DNA of 64,000 bases from Streptomyces sp. NRRL WC-3626 (GTDB taxonomy: Bacteria; Actinomycetota; Actinomycetes; Streptomycetales; Streptomycetaceae): assembly GCF_000718785.1 (NCBI RefSeq), contig NZ_JOCA01000023.1:62001-126000 (forward strand). Reading direction: 5' to 3'. This document shows positions 1-9,228 of the stretch, piece by piece. How positions within the stretch are numbered: position 1 is the stretch's first letter; each line of letters begins with the position of its first letter. The translations under genes were made by a program, and so were the position numbers. The notes beneath the pieces are model-generated. The model ran no database searches. It was given only the letters and a program-made list of their open reading frames with translations, and had not been told where the DNA came from.

Positions 1-1
1 C

Positions 2-115
2 GCCGCCACCCGGGCCCGTGAGGGCGCGCCCGTCGAACTCCGGGTCGACATGGGCAAGGCCCATGTCTTCGACCCGTCGACCGGGAGCAACCTCACCCAC
101 CCGGAGAAGCACTGA
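2..115 (+). CDS. C-terminal fragment of sugar ABC transporter ATP-binding protein
   Basis: Only the last 37 codons are in the window; the gene begins to the left. The tail contains VDMGKAHVFDPSTG, which resembles the C-terminal TOBE segment of UgpC/MsiK-type ATPases that energise carbohydrate importers. No Walker motif is visible because the nucleotide-binding domain lies outside. The stop codon is 11 bases from the stop of the convergent NUDIX-like gene. The identification rests on a short tail and is tentative. Confidence 0.5.
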   Translation, partial: AATRAREGAPVELRVDMGKAHVFDPSTGSNLTHPEKH

Positions 116-126
116 GGGGCGGTCCC

Positions 127-663
127 TCAGACCACACAGCCGGCGTGCGCCAGCGCCTGCTTCAGCAGCACTCCGTGACCGCCCGGCATCTCGCTCTGCA
201 CCGCCTGCGACAAGGCCTCCCGCGGGCTGAACCACACCAGGTCGAGGGCGTCCTGCCGGGGCCGGCAGTCGCCCGTCACCGGCACGATGTACGCCAGCGA
301 CACCGCGTGCTGACGCGGATCGTGGAACGGGGTGACGCCGTGCGTGGGGAAGTACTCCGCGACCGTGAACGGCTGCAGCGACGCCGGGACGCGGGGCAGC
401 GCCACCGGGCCGAGGTCCTTCTCCAGATGGCGCAGCAGGGCGTCGCGGACCCGCTCGTGGTGCAGCACCCTGCCGGAGACCAGGGTCCGGCTGACCGTCC
501 CGTCGGGCCCTATGCGCAGCAGCAGCCCGACGCTGGTGACTTCACCGCTGTCGTCGACACGCACGGGCACGGCCTCGACGTACAGGATCGGCATCTGGGC
601 GCGTGCCATCTCCAGATCGTCGGAGGACAGCCAGCCCGGCGTGGTTTCGGTCATGTCAGACAT
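127..663 (-). CDS. DUF4916 / NUDIX-like hydrolase family protein
   Basis: A 178-residue soluble protein with the features of the actinobacterial DUF4916 group, which has a NUDIX-like fold. The middle carries a beta-rich GLLLRIGPDG segment and a helix with RDALLRHLEKDLG. A canonical NUDIX box (GX5EX7REUXEEXGU) is not evident, so hydrolase activity is uncertain. ATG at 663 was taken as the start; a second in-frame ATG at 654 is possible because no strong ribosome binding site precedes either. It lies 8 bases downstream of the methyltransferase gene on the same strand and is probably co-transcribed with it. Confidence 0.7.
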   Translation of the reverse strand: MSDMTETTPGWLSSDDLEMARAQMPILYVEAVPVRVDDSGEVTSVGLLLRIGPDGTVSRTLVSGRVLHHERVRDALLRHLEKDLGPVALPRVPASLQPFTVAEYFPTHGVTPFHDPRQHAVSLAYIVPVTGDCRPRQDALDLVWFSPREALSQAVQSEMPGGHGVLLKQALAHAGCVV

Positions 664-670
664 TGCTTGA

Positions 671-1495
671 TCATACTTTCAGCGTGCAGGGCTTCACGGC
701 CACCGCGCCGTACTGCGGCACCGCGGGGGCGTCGGACGTGGCATGCCAGCGCGAGCAGGACACCAGACCGGGCTCGATCAGATCGAGACCGTCGAAGAAG
801 GCGGTGACGTCCGCGGCGCTGCGGGCGGTGATCGGGGGAGTGGCGTTGGCGTTCCAGAACTCCATGGCCGGGACCTGCAGTTCGCCGCCGACCTCGGTGT
901 CGAACGTGGGGTGGGTGAGCACCAGGAAGCTGCCCGGGGGCACCTTCGCCATGATGCTGCGGACTATCTCCCGCGCCTTGGCGGTGTCGAGCACGAAGTT
1001 CAGGATGCCCAGCATCATCACCGCGATGGGCCGGGTGACGTCCAGGGTGCCGGCGGCGCGCTCCAGGATGGCGTCCGGGTCGTGCACATCGGCGTCGATG
1101 TAGGCGGTGGCGCCCTCGCGCGTGCCCGTGAGCAGGGTGCGGGCGTGGACGAGCACGATCGGGTCGTTGTCCACGTACACGATCCGTGAGTCCGGCGCGA
1201 TCCGCTGCGCGATCTCATGGGTGTTGTCCGCCGTCGGCAGGCCGGTGCCGATGTCGAGGAACTGCCGCACACCGCGCTCACCGGCCAGATACGTCACCGC
1301 CCGGCCCAGGAAGTCCCGGTCGGCGCGGGCGATGTCCCGGATGACGGGGTTGATCGAGGCGACGTGCTCGCCGACCCGCTGGTCGACCTCGTAGTTGTCC
1401 TTGCCGCCGATCCAGTAGTTCCACACGCGCGCGTTGTGCGCCACACCGGTGTTGACTCTGGCCGAGCCGCTCGGCGGGGTGTGGCTCTCACTCAC
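671..1495 (-). CDS. SAM-dependent methyltransferase (DUF574 / SAV2177 family)
   Basis: A 274-residue member of the S-adenosyl methyltransferase family that is greatly expanded in Streptomyces. The N-terminus has the family hallmark ARVWNYWIGGKDNYEVD; the SAM-binding glycine motif FLDIGTGLPT follows at about residue 85, with VYVDNDPIVLVHA further on as the acidic ribose-binding strand. The natural substrate of the family is not established. GTG at 1495 was preferred to an upstream ATG at 1567 because a purine-rich GGAGAGGGAGAG stretch lies just before it and the family homology starts there. Confidence 0.88.
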   Translation of the reverse strand: MSESHTPPSGSARVNTGVAHNARVWNYWIGGKDNYEVDQRVGEHVASINPVIRDIARADRDFLGRAVTYLAGERGVRQFLDIGTGLPTADNTHEIAQRIAPDSRIVYVDNDPIVLVHARTLLTGTREGATAYIDADVHDPDAILERAAGTLDVTRPIAVMMLGILNFVLDTAKAREIVRSIMAKVPPGSFLVLTHPTFDTEVGGELQVPAMEFWNANATPPITARSAADVTAFFDGLDLIEPGLVSCSRWHATSDAPAVPQYGAVAVKPCTLKV

Positions 1496-1612
1496 GGTCT
1501 CTCCCTCTCCCTCGCCCGTGGCGGCCGTAGCGGGCCACCGACGGCCATTGTGCCCCGCGGTGATCACGTTGTCCCGCGAATGAGGGAGGGGGAAACCCGT
1601 GTTGACGGCTGG

Positions 1613-2269
1613 TCACCGGGCACCGGCGTGCTCCAGCGAGTCCTCGGCCACGTCCTTGTCGATCGCCGCACGGACCAACGCGGCCGCGAGGACCGCCGGT
1701 TCGGTACGTCCCGCGAGGCCGAGGAGCCGCTCCCGGTCCTCGGGCAGGTCGAGCCGCCGCGCGCCCTGGAGGGCCTTGGCGTCCAGCTCGGGCGCCGCCT
1801 CCGGCCAGACACGCTGGACCTCGCGCAGGAAGATGTCGGCACCGGCCGGTCCCATGCCGGGGAACTCCCGCAGCAGGCGCCGCAGTTCACCCACGTCGCC
1901 ATGCGCCTCCTCGCGGAGCCTGCGCAGATCACCGCCCCAGCGTTCGGCCAGCAGCCGGGCGCCGTCGCCCAGTTGTGTGGCGCTGCGCTCGTCGTAGCGG
2001 CGGTAGCCGCCCCGGCCGAGCGCGTCCACCCGTTCCTGCCACGTGGCCTCCGCCATACGGCGGGGGTCACGCAGGCCCGCCTCGTACAGGGCGCGGGCGG
2101 AGGCCACGGCGATCGATCCCCTGATCCGGGCGCTGAGCAGATGGGCCAGCACCAGCAGCCGGTACAGCGGCTGAGGGGTGTCCCGCAGCCTGATCCCGGC
2201 CTCCTCCGCGTACGTCGTGCCGTGCGCGCCGACGAGGGCGCGCACCACCCGCTCGTCCCGGCCGGCCAC
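1613..2269 (-). CDS. HhH-GPD family base-excision repair protein (endonuclease III-like)
   Basis: A 218-residue protein with a helix-hairpin-helix segment FPGMGPAGADIFLREVQ near residue 135, typical of the HhH-GPD superfamily (endonuclease III, MutY, AlkA). The actinobacterial short form lacks the four-cysteine Fe-S cluster, and no cysteine cluster is seen here. The usual catalytic Asp after the hairpin may be D in APELDAKALQG. Expected role: recognition or removal of damaged bases in DNA. The start is GTG at 2269, only 3 bases after the DUF3140 stop codon, so the two are probably co-translated. Confidence 0.72.
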   Translation of the reverse strand: MAGRDERVVRALVGAHGTTYAEEAGIRLRDTPQPLYRLLVLAHLLSARIRGSIAVASARALYEAGLRDPRRMAEATWQERVDALGRGGYRRYDERSATQLGDGARLLAERWGGDLRRLREEAHGDVGELRRLLREFPGMGPAGADIFLREVQRVWPEAAPELDAKALQGARRLDLPEDRERLLGLAGRTEPAVLAAALVRAAIDKDVAEDSLEHAGAR

Positions 2270-2272
2270 GGC

Positions 2273-2608
2273 TCACGCCTTGAGCGGGTCGTGGCCGAGG
2301 GACATCAGGTGGTGCCGGCGGGGGGTGTCCTCGGCCGTGGGCTCGTTCTCCATGTCCGTCTGCTCGGTCACGGCGTCCACGACCTCCTCCATCACCCGCA
2401 GATCGTCGTCGGTGAGGTCGGTGCGGCGCTTCTGCAGGATGGCGAGGACGTGCTGTCCCGTCTCGTCGCCGGCCCGGTCGGGCAGCGGCTCCGTCGTCTC
2501 ACCGGCCTCGCTCACCCGCAGCCAGGCGGCCAGCTCCGCCGACGTCATGTTCACCACGCGGTGGAACTCGTCCCACAGCGCGTCCATCTCGAGGGCGTCG
2601 GTCATCAT
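2273..2608 (-). CDS. DUF3140 domain protein
   Basis: A 111-residue soluble acidic protein matching the DUF3140 family: LWDEFHRVVNMTSAELAAWL near the N-terminus, then QHVLAILQKRRTDLTDDDLRVMEEVVDAV. The family is predicted to be small and helical and is frequently found beside DNA-repair or stress genes; no biochemical function is known. It lies directly upstream of the HhH-GPD gene and downstream of dps, which suggests a stress or DNA-protection context. The ORF can start at either of two adjacent ATG codons. Confidence 0.75.
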   Translation of the reverse strand: MMTDALEMDALWDEFHRVVNMTSAELAAWLRVSEAGETTEPLPDRAGDETGQHVLAILQKRRTDLTDDDLRVMEEVVDAVTEQTDMENEPTAEDTPRRHHLMSLGHDPLKA

Positions 2609-2704
2609 GTGCCCCTTACGTGCGTGTGTTTCCCGGGCGGGGCGGCTCGGGACCGCCCGGAGCCGCCGGGACCGCCCGGATCGGTCGGCGCCCGCCCTGG
2701 GGTC

Positions 2705-2780
2705 CAGGACCCGCGAGGCGGTTCACGACCCCCGGGCGGTTCAGGACCCGCCAGGCGGTTCAGGAAGCGCCCGGGTGGTT
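2705..2780. repeat. Four degenerate tandem repeats of 18-20 bases downstream of dps
   Basis: Four head-to-tail units start at 2705, 2724, 2742 and 2761. Each follows the pattern CAGGACCCGC-AGGCGGTT with small changes. The last unit runs into the 3' end of dps and encodes its final residues. The stretch just to the left (about 2655-2695) also has repeated GGGACCGCCCGG words. No function is assigned. Confidence 0.7.
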
Positions 2781-3242
2781 CTCCGCCTCGAACATCCAGC
2801 GCTGCTTCTCCAGGTCCGCGGTGATCGAGATCAGCAGGTCCTGGGTGACCAGGTCCGCCTTCTCGGTGGCGTCGATGCGCTCGCGCAGCCGTGTGACGGC
2901 CGCGCCCAGCGCCTCCGTCATCACCTCCACGGCCTGGGAGTCGCGCAGCCAGCCCTCCTTCGGGGCGGGCAGCGAGAAGACCTTGGCGATGGTCTCCGGA
3001 CGGCCGTCCGGCGGCACGCCGAGCGCGGAGGACCGCTCCGCCACCGTGTCGGCGTGGGTGCGCGCGGTGGAGACCACCTCGTCCAGCTGGAGGTGAACGG
3101 AACGGAACCGCGGGCCCACGACGTTCCAGTGCGCCTGCTTCGCGATCAGTGACAGCCCGAGCAGGTCCACCAGGGTGTCCTGGAGGGCCTCGCCGGAAAC
3201 CCGGCGGGCCTCGTCGGGCAGGGTGCTCCTCACAACGGTCAT
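2760..3242 (-). CDS. dps: Dps family DNA-binding ferritin
   Basis: A 160-residue Dps/ferritin-like protein that should form a dodecamer, oxidise and store iron, and protect DNA in stress or stationary phase. The ferroxidase signature is visible as AKQAHWNVVGPRFRSVHLQLDE, containing the conserved His and the downstream Asp/Glu ligands; the C-terminal helix LEKQRWMFEAE is also typical. The length matches the family. A ribosome binding site (AGGAGGAACG) precedes the ATG at 3242. The tandem repeat array begins at its stop codon. Confidence 0.93.
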   Translation of the reverse strand: MTVVRSTLPDEARRVSGEALQDTLVDLLGLSLIAKQAHWNVVGPRFRSVHLQLDEVVSTARTHADTVAERSSALGVPPDGRPETIAKVFSLPAPKEGWLRDSQAVEVMTEALGAAVTRLRERIDATEKADLVTQDLLISITADLEKQRWMFEAENHPGAS

Positions 3243-3409
3243 GGGGTGCCGTTCCTCCTTCTCGTGTCGTCGGGTGGTCCGGCGCGGCGGCGTCCGGCGC
3301 CCCGCGCGACCACTCCGTCGACGCGCGGGTGCCCGTGGCCGTCCGGGACAAACCCCCGCGGCGGCCGGCCAGGATCTTCCCAGGGGGCCACCCGCGGTCT
3401 ATAGTCAAA

Positions 3410-3426
3410 AACTAGCGGTGCTAATT
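3410..3426. promoter_or_regulatory. Palindromic operator upstream of the thiolase gene
   Basis: AACTAGCGGTGCTAATT is an imperfect inverted repeat: TAGC and GCTA flank a 3-base centre and 6 of 7 arm positions pair. It lies about 52 bases before the thiolase GTG. Its shape resembles operators of TetR-type regulators of fatty-acid or acyl-CoA genes in actinobacteria, but no TetR gene is in the window. Confidence 0.5.
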
Positions 3427-3477
3427 AATGGGTGCCGCCCCGCAGCACAGCCGTCGGCATCGGTCAGGAGTCCTGTC

Positions 3478-4665
<1,188 letters not shown>

Positions 4666-4740
4666 CCGGCACCCCGGGCGTCACAGGGCGAGACGCTCCT
4701 TACGGCCGCCGATTGCCTGCGCATAGCATCTGTCCCCGTA

Positions 4741-5514
4741 ATGAACATGATGACGCCCTGGGACCTCAACGGCTGGGAGTTCGCCGCGCTCGCCTTCGCG
4801 GCCCTGCTCGTCGGCTTCTCCAAGACCGCCGTCAGCGGGGCCAACACGGTCAGCCTCGCCATCTTCGCCGCGGTGCTGCCCGCCAGGGCCTCCACCGGCA
4901 TCCTGCTGCCCATCCTGATCGCCGGTGACATCCTCGCCGTCCTCACCTACCGCAGGCACGCCCACTGGCCCACCCTGTGGCGGCTGTTCCCGGCGGTCGC
5001 GGCGGGCGTCGTCGCCGGCACCCTGTTCCTGGTGTGGGCCGACGACGGGATCGTACGGATCTCGATCGGCGCGATCCTGCTGCTGATGGCCGGGGTGACG
5101 GTGTGGCGGCGGCGGACCGCCGCCGCGGACCGGGAGCCCGACGGGGTCAGCACCCGGGCGGGCCGGGCCAAGGCCCGCTCCTACGGCGTCCTCGGCGGCT
5201 TCACCACCATGGTCGCCAACGCCGGCGGTCCGGTGATGTCGATGTACCTGCTCTCCGCGGGCTTCCGGAAGCTCGGCTTCCTGGGCACCTCGGCGTTCTT
5301 CTTCCTCATCGTCAACACCTCCAAGCTGCCCTTCAGCGCCGGCCTGGGCCTGATCGACGCCGACTCGCTGCTCCTGGACGCGGCGCTCGTGCTGTTCGTG
5401 GTGCCCGGCGCGCTCCTCGGCCGCTGGGCGGTGGACCGGATCAACCAGCGGCTGTTCGAGCGGCTGGTGATCGCGGCGACCGTGGTGGGCGGTGTACAGC
5501 TACTGGTGCCCTGA
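4741..5514 (+). CDS. TauE/SafE family sulfite/anion exporter
   Basis: A 257-residue integral membrane protein with about eight hydrophobic helices, for example LLPILIAGDILAVLTY and LLDAALVLFVVPGALLG. It matches the TauE/SafE permease family, which moves sulfite, sulfoacetate or similar small anions across the membrane. The family is built from two repeats; the G-F-TTMVANAGGPVMSMYLL segment in the middle is the repeat signature. The substrate cannot be told. Its 3' end overlaps by 15 bases the 3' end of the convergent lipid kinase gene. Confidence 0.88.
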   Translation: MNMMTPWDLNGWEFAALAFAALLVGFSKTAVSGANTVSLAIFAAVLPARASTGILLPILIAGDILAVLTYRRHAHWPTLWRLFPAVAAGVVAGTLFLVWADDGIVRISIGAILLLMAGVTVWRRRTAAADREPDGVSTRAGRAKARSYGVLGGFTTMVANAGGPVMSMYLLSAGFRKLGFLGTSAFFFLIVNTSKLPFSAGLGLIDADSLLLDAALVLFVVPGALLGRWAVDRINQRLFERLVIAATVVGGVQLLVP

Positions 5515-6954
5515 GCGGGGCCCGGCCGCCTCGCTCCGCCCGCCCGGCTCGTCCGGGTCCGTGGGCGGTACGGCCGGCGGCTGCGGCTCGTACGGCGCGG
5601 GGTGCGGCCGGTGGAGCCGGCTGGGCGCGGCGGTACGGCCGACCGTCGCCGCCAGCTTGCGCAGCCGCCGCCAGTCCAGCCGGGGCGGGGCCTGGGTGAC
5701 GCCGGGCCGCCTGCGGGGGACCCGGACGCGCAGCGCGCCGGGGGCGATACGGCAGTGGACCGGCGCGGGCAGCACCATCGCCTCACCGTCGACCCCGGCC
5801 TCGATCTCCGCCCGGTCCGCCTCGACGTGCACCTCGGTGGCGGTCACGATGGTCAGCCCGCTCGGCTCCGGGTTCAGCAGCAGGGCGGCGGCACTGATGG
5901 CGCCCTCCAGCTTCACCCCGAGGACACCGAGCGCGGCGCCGTCCAGCCGCTCCCGCCGGCCGAGACCGAAGGGGTCGCCGGTGCGGTACGGATTGTTGCT
6001 GACCAGCACGGCCTGCGGCGCGGTGAGCGTGGTGTCCCCGGCGCGCGCGACCAGCCGGGGCCCCTCCCGCCCGGTGAGCAGGCCGGGCAGCATCTCCAGA
6101 CTCGTGCCGATCTTGTCGTCGCGGTAGGCGGGGCTCTGCACGATCGCCGCGTACGCGCCGAAGGAGGCGTTGTTCACGAACGGCTGCTCGCCCGCGAAAC
6201 CCAGGTCGACGCGGAGCTCGACGCCGTCCGTGAGCGCGTCGAGACAGGCGGCCGGGTTCCCGCGGTCCAGGCCGAGGTCCAGGGCGAAGTGATTGCGCGT
6301 ACCGGCGCTGATCACCAGGAACGGGATGTCGTGCTCGGCCGCCACCGCCGCCACCAGCGCCTGGGTGCCGTCTCCGCCGGCCGCCCCCAGCAGATCCGCG
6401 CCGTCCGCCACGGCCTGGCGGGCCAGCGCGGTGACGTCGTGCTGCTCGCCGGGTTCCAGCAGCACCACCTGGGCGCCCAGCCGCTCCGCCTTCTCCCGCA
6501 GCCGGAACCGGCCCACCTTGCCGCCGCCCGACCGGGGATTCATGATCAGCACCGGCCTCCGGGGCGGCGGCAGCCGCCGCTCCCGCACTTCGGCGTGGTG
6601 CCCGCCGCCCGGCCCGCGCAACGCGAACCTGCCGCTCCACACGGCCAGTCCCCACAGGGTCAGGGACACCAGCAGCGCCCAGAACAACGTCACGGCGAAC
6701 AGGGCGATCAGACCCGCCGGAACACAGACGGCGACCAGCGCGGACACCCAGCGCAGCGGGCCCCGCTGGGTCAGCGTCCACCACACGGCGGCCGCGCTGA
6801 GCCCCAGTCCCGCGACCCCGCACACCAGCAGCAGCAGACCGCGCAGCCCGCCGTACACAAGGGGAGTCGCCACCGCGAGCGCCGCGGCGGCCAGCGCTCC
6901 CCGCGCCGCCCATCGCTGGGCGTGATAGCTCCGCCCACTCCAGTCCACGGCCAT
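5500..6954 (-). CDS. Diacylglycerol kinase family (YegS-like lipid kinase) with N-terminal membrane domain
   Basis: A 484-residue protein with about four N-terminal transmembrane segments (residues 15-115), followed by a DAGK catalytic domain. The kinase signature GAAGGDGTQALVAAVA and the preceding nucleotide-binding NPRSGGGKVGRF are both present, as is SAGTRNHFALDLGL. The enzyme should phosphorylate a lipid substrate at the membrane. The start is ATG at 6954, preceded by GGGAGGAACC; an in-frame GTG at 6969 lies too close to that site to be preferred. The C-terminal tail is Arg/Pro rich and probably disordered. Confidence 0.87.
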   Translation of the reverse strand: MAVDWSGRSYHAQRWAARGALAAAALAVATPLVYGGLRGLLLLVCGVAGLGLSAAAVWWTLTQRGPLRWVSALVAVCVPAGLIALFAVTLFWALLVSLTLWGLAVWSGRFALRGPGGGHHAEVRERRLPPPRRPVLIMNPRSGGGKVGRFRLREKAERLGAQVVLLEPGEQHDVTALARQAVADGADLLGAAGGDGTQALVAAVAAEHDIPFLVISAGTRNHFALDLGLDRGNPAACLDALTDGVELRVDLGFAGEQPFVNNASFGAYAAIVQSPAYRDDKIGTSLEMLPGLLTGREGPRLVARAGDTTLTAPQAVLVSNNPYRTGDPFGLGRRERLDGAALGVLGVKLEGAISAAALLLNPEPSGLTIVTATEVHVEADRAEIEAGVDGEAMVLPAPVHCRIAPGALRVRVPRRRPGVTQAPPRLDWRRLRKLAATVGRTAAPSRLHRPHPAPYEPQPPAVPPTDPDEPGGRSEAAGPRSGHQ

Positions 6955-7014
6955 GGTTCCTCCCGTCACCCGGCGTCATCGTAGGTGGTGTGCGGACATG
7001 TGTGCGGCCGGACG

Positions 7015-7292
7015 CCGATCTTCGTCGGGCGGGCCGGTGCCCCGGGGGCCGGGGGCGAGGTCCGCGTGGGCGGTTTCGGCGGCACGGAGGGACTGGCGGA
7101 CTGGCTGGGCGCACAGCGCGTGGACGCGGTCGTCGACGCCACGCACGCCTTCGCCGCGGCCATCACGGCGAACGCGGCACGTGCGGCGGCCGTCACCGGG
7201 TTGCCGCTGGTCGTTCTGCGCCGGCCGGGGTGACGGCGGTCCCCGACGTACCGACGGCCCCGCACCGGCTGGACGTCCTCGACCGGCCATGA
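7015..7292 (+). pseudogene. cobK: Decayed cobK (precorrin-6A reductase) remnant
   Basis: Reading the + strand gives GGEVRVGGFGGTEGLADWL followed by VDAVVDATHAFAAAITANAA and LVVLRRPG, which is the conserved N-terminal half of precorrin-6A reductase (the DATHPFA motif). The frame stops at 7233. A second frame then gives VPDVPTAPHRLDVL, which resembles the sequence normally found a little further on in CobK, so there appears to be a deletion plus frameshift. The N-terminal Rossmann start and the whole C-terminal half are missing. It sits next to cobF, on the opposite strand, and is probably non-functional. Confidence 0.65.
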
Positions 7293-7328
7293 CCCGGCGG
7301 GTGGCCGTGCCCGGCCCGGAGCTGCCGC

Positions 7329-8102
7329 TCAGCTCTCGTCCGGGCGCCTGCGCAGCAGGTAGGTGTCCATGATCCAGCCCTTGCGTTCGCGGGCCTTCGC
7401 GCGGAGGTGCTCGATGCGCGGCGCGGCCTCGGCGAGCGGTCCGGAGACCAGGATCTCGTCCGGGGTGCCTATGTAGGCGCCCCAGTAGATGTCCACGTCC
7501 TGGTCGGCGTACGCGCGAAAGCTCTGGTGGGCGTCCAGCATCACCACCACGTCGTCCACGCCCTCCGGGAACCCCTCGGCGAGCCGCCGTCCGGTGGTGA
7601 TCTGCACCGGGCGGGCGACCCGGTTGAGCCCCGTACGGTGCCGGGCGGCGAGCGCCGACACACTGCTGATGCCCGGCACGACGTCGAAGCCGAAGACGAC
7701 CCGGCCGCGCTCCAGCACCTCCTCCAGGATGCCGATCGTGCTGTCGTAGAGCGACGGATCGCCCCACACCAGGAACGCCCCGGTCTGCTCCTCGCCCAGT
7801 TCCTCGGAGATCAGCCGCTCGTAGATGTCCGCGCGGGCGCTGCGCCAGTCCCCGACGGCGGGGGAGTAGGCAGAACCCCCGGCCTTCCGGTCCCGCTCCG
7901 GGTCACGCGCCTCGACGACGCGGTAGCCGCCCCCCGGTATGTGCGCCTCGAGCATGTCGCGGCGCAGCCCGGTCAGGTCCGCCTTCGCCTCACCCTTGTC
8001 CAGGATGAAGAACACGTCCGTGTCCCGCAGCGCCTTGACGGCCTGCAGGGTCAGCTGGTCGGGGTCGCCCGCGCCGATACCGATGACATGAATCTCTCGC
8101 AC
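7329..8102 (-). CDS. cobF: Precorrin-6A synthase (deacetylating), CobF
   Basis: A 257-residue tetrapyrrole (SAM-dependent) methylase. It opens with VREIHVIGIGAGDPDQLTLQ, has the SAM-binding FLVWGDPSLYDSTIGIL, and the FDVVPGISSVSALAARH motif of the family. CobF methylates C1 of precorrin-5 and releases the C20 methyl as acetate in the aerobic cobalamin pathway. GTG at 8102 begins exactly at the family N-terminus; the longer open frame to 8183 lacks homology. No other complete cob gene is seen nearby and the adjacent cobK is decayed, so CobF may rely on a cluster elsewhere or be a leftover. Confidence 0.9.
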   Translation of the reverse strand: MREIHVIGIGAGDPDQLTLQAVKALRDTDVFFILDKGEAKADLTGLRRDMLEAHIPGGGYRVVEARDPERDRKAGGSAYSPAVGDWRSARADIYERLISEELGEEQTGAFLVWGDPSLYDSTIGILEEVLERGRVVFGFDVVPGISSVSALAARHRTGLNRVARPVQITTGRRLAEGFPEGVDDVVVMLDAHQSFRAYADQDVDIYWGAYIGTPDEILVSGPLAEAAPRIEHLRAKARERKGWIMDTYLLRRRPDES

Positions 8103-8157
8103 GCCCCGAGTCTGCCGCACGCCACCGACAACGCGTAGGGCGCATCCCACCCGGCCG

Positions 8158-8673
8158 TCAGCGCAGCCGTGGTGCCCGCGCACCCGCGTCCACCACGGTG
8201 CCGTCCTCCACCTCGGCCGCCAGTTCCCCCGCCCAGGCGATCACACCCGCCAGATCGATCCCGTGCGGCCGGAACCCGCCCTCCGCCGCCCACGCCTGCG
8301 CCGCCCCGGCCCCGCGCCGCAGCAGCCGCGCCCCGCCGGTGACGTTCCCGCGCGCGGCATGGGTGAGGCCCACCGCGAGCTGGGCCAGCCCCCGCCACAG
8401 CTCGCGCTCCTCCTGGGGCCCCGACTTCCAGGCGTCCTCGAACACCTCGTGCGCGTGGAACGGCTTCCCCTCGTCCAGCAGCCGCTGCGCCTCCGCGACA
8501 CTCTCCTCCGGCCGCCGTACGACCCCTTCCGGCTGCCGGGCCACACCCGGCGCGCCGTACGGGAGGGGCCGCCCAAGGCCGTCACGCGGCCGCGCGTTGC
8601 GCGCCCGCCCCTCGCTGTCCCGGTCCCGCGCGGCGACCGTCCGGTCCGACGACGTGCTCTCCATGCTGCCCAT
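8158..8673 (-). CDS. DUF309 family protein
   Basis: A 171-residue protein whose core matches DUF309: AQRLLDEGKPFHAHEVFEDAWKSGPQEERELWRGLAQLAVGLTHAARGN, with the conserved HEVFE and W-R-GL-Q motifs. The family is helical and of unknown function. The first 60 residues are Arg-rich and low in complexity, so the true start could be further downstream. ATG at 8673 was chosen; ATG at 8664 is an alternative. It lies 55 bases upstream of cobF on the same strand. Confidence 0.8.
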   Translation of the reverse strand: MGSMESTSSDRTVAARDRDSEGRARNARPRDGLGRPLPYGAPGVARQPEGVVRRPEESVAEAQRLLDEGKPFHAHEVFEDAWKSGPQEERELWRGLAQLAVGLTHAARGNVTGGARLLRRGAGAAQAWAAEGGFRPHGIDLAGVIAWAGELAAEVEDGTVVDAGARAPRLR

Positions 8674-8772
8674 GCGCCGATTGTCCCGCGCCCGGTCCGA
8701 TTCGGGGCGTCCCGGGGGTGTGGGGTAAAGTGCTGTTCGCGCGATCACGCGGTTCACCGCACGTGAGCGCAC

Positions 8773-8846
<74 letters not shown>

Positions 8847-8861
8847 CTTTACGAAGTCGCG

Positions 8862-8904
8862 GGTCAAGGGCCGTTTCAGAGATCATCTGAAGCGGCCCTT
8901 GATC
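8862..8904. terminator. Strong hairpin after tRNA-Pro
   Basis: A 19-base stem (8862-8880 with 8886-8904, two G-U pairs) encloses a 5-base loop, starting 15 bases after the tRNA. There is no clear T-run, as is common in high-GC actinobacteria. It should end the tRNA transcript and isolate the downstream secreted-protein gene. Confidence 0.75.
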
Positions 8905-9228
8905 GTTCCCGGGACCGTGCGATGGCCGTTCCGCCGACCGCCCCGGCGGTGGCAGACGCGACTCCAGCAGCGACCACGCGCGATTCGCCGGGTCCCCCGC
9001 CCCGTAAGCCGACCGACGAGTGACCGGTCGGAAAAGTCGCATGATCCGCCGAATAATGCCCAGAGGGTGCGCCCGCTTTGCATCTCGGGCCCACGTATTC
9101 GAGCCGTATCTCTGCGTGGATGTGCTTATTCGAGCACGTGTGCGACCTCGTTATGTGATGATCCGAATGCGCTGTGGGTGCTTACCCACGGCGCGTTTCG
9201 ACGTGTCCGGAAAGGTGGAGGATTCCGC
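8905..9228 (+). promoter_or_regulatory. Leader region of the nuclease fusion gene, with a hairpin
   Basis: This 324-base stretch holds no convincing gene. It is visibly richer in A and T than its surroundings. A 9-base stem with a GCTT tetraloop (9171-9192) lies 37 bases before the TTG start and could be an operator or a 5' UTR structure. GGAGGA at 9217-9222 is the ribosome binding site. No promoter could be assigned with confidence. Confidence 0.45.

Noticed and set aside
2705..2780. CRISPR-like array
   Set aside because: Units are contiguous and degenerate with no spacers and no cas genes; no CRISPR array was found anywhere in the window.
1217..2824. 535-codon + strand frame spanning the methyltransferase, HhH-GPD and DUF3140 genes
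   Set aside because: It crosses three - strand genes with family motifs and has no recognisable domain.
8103..8157. Cobalamin riboswitch upstream of cobF
   Set aside because: The gap is only 55 bases, far too short, and lacks any B12-box-like sequence.
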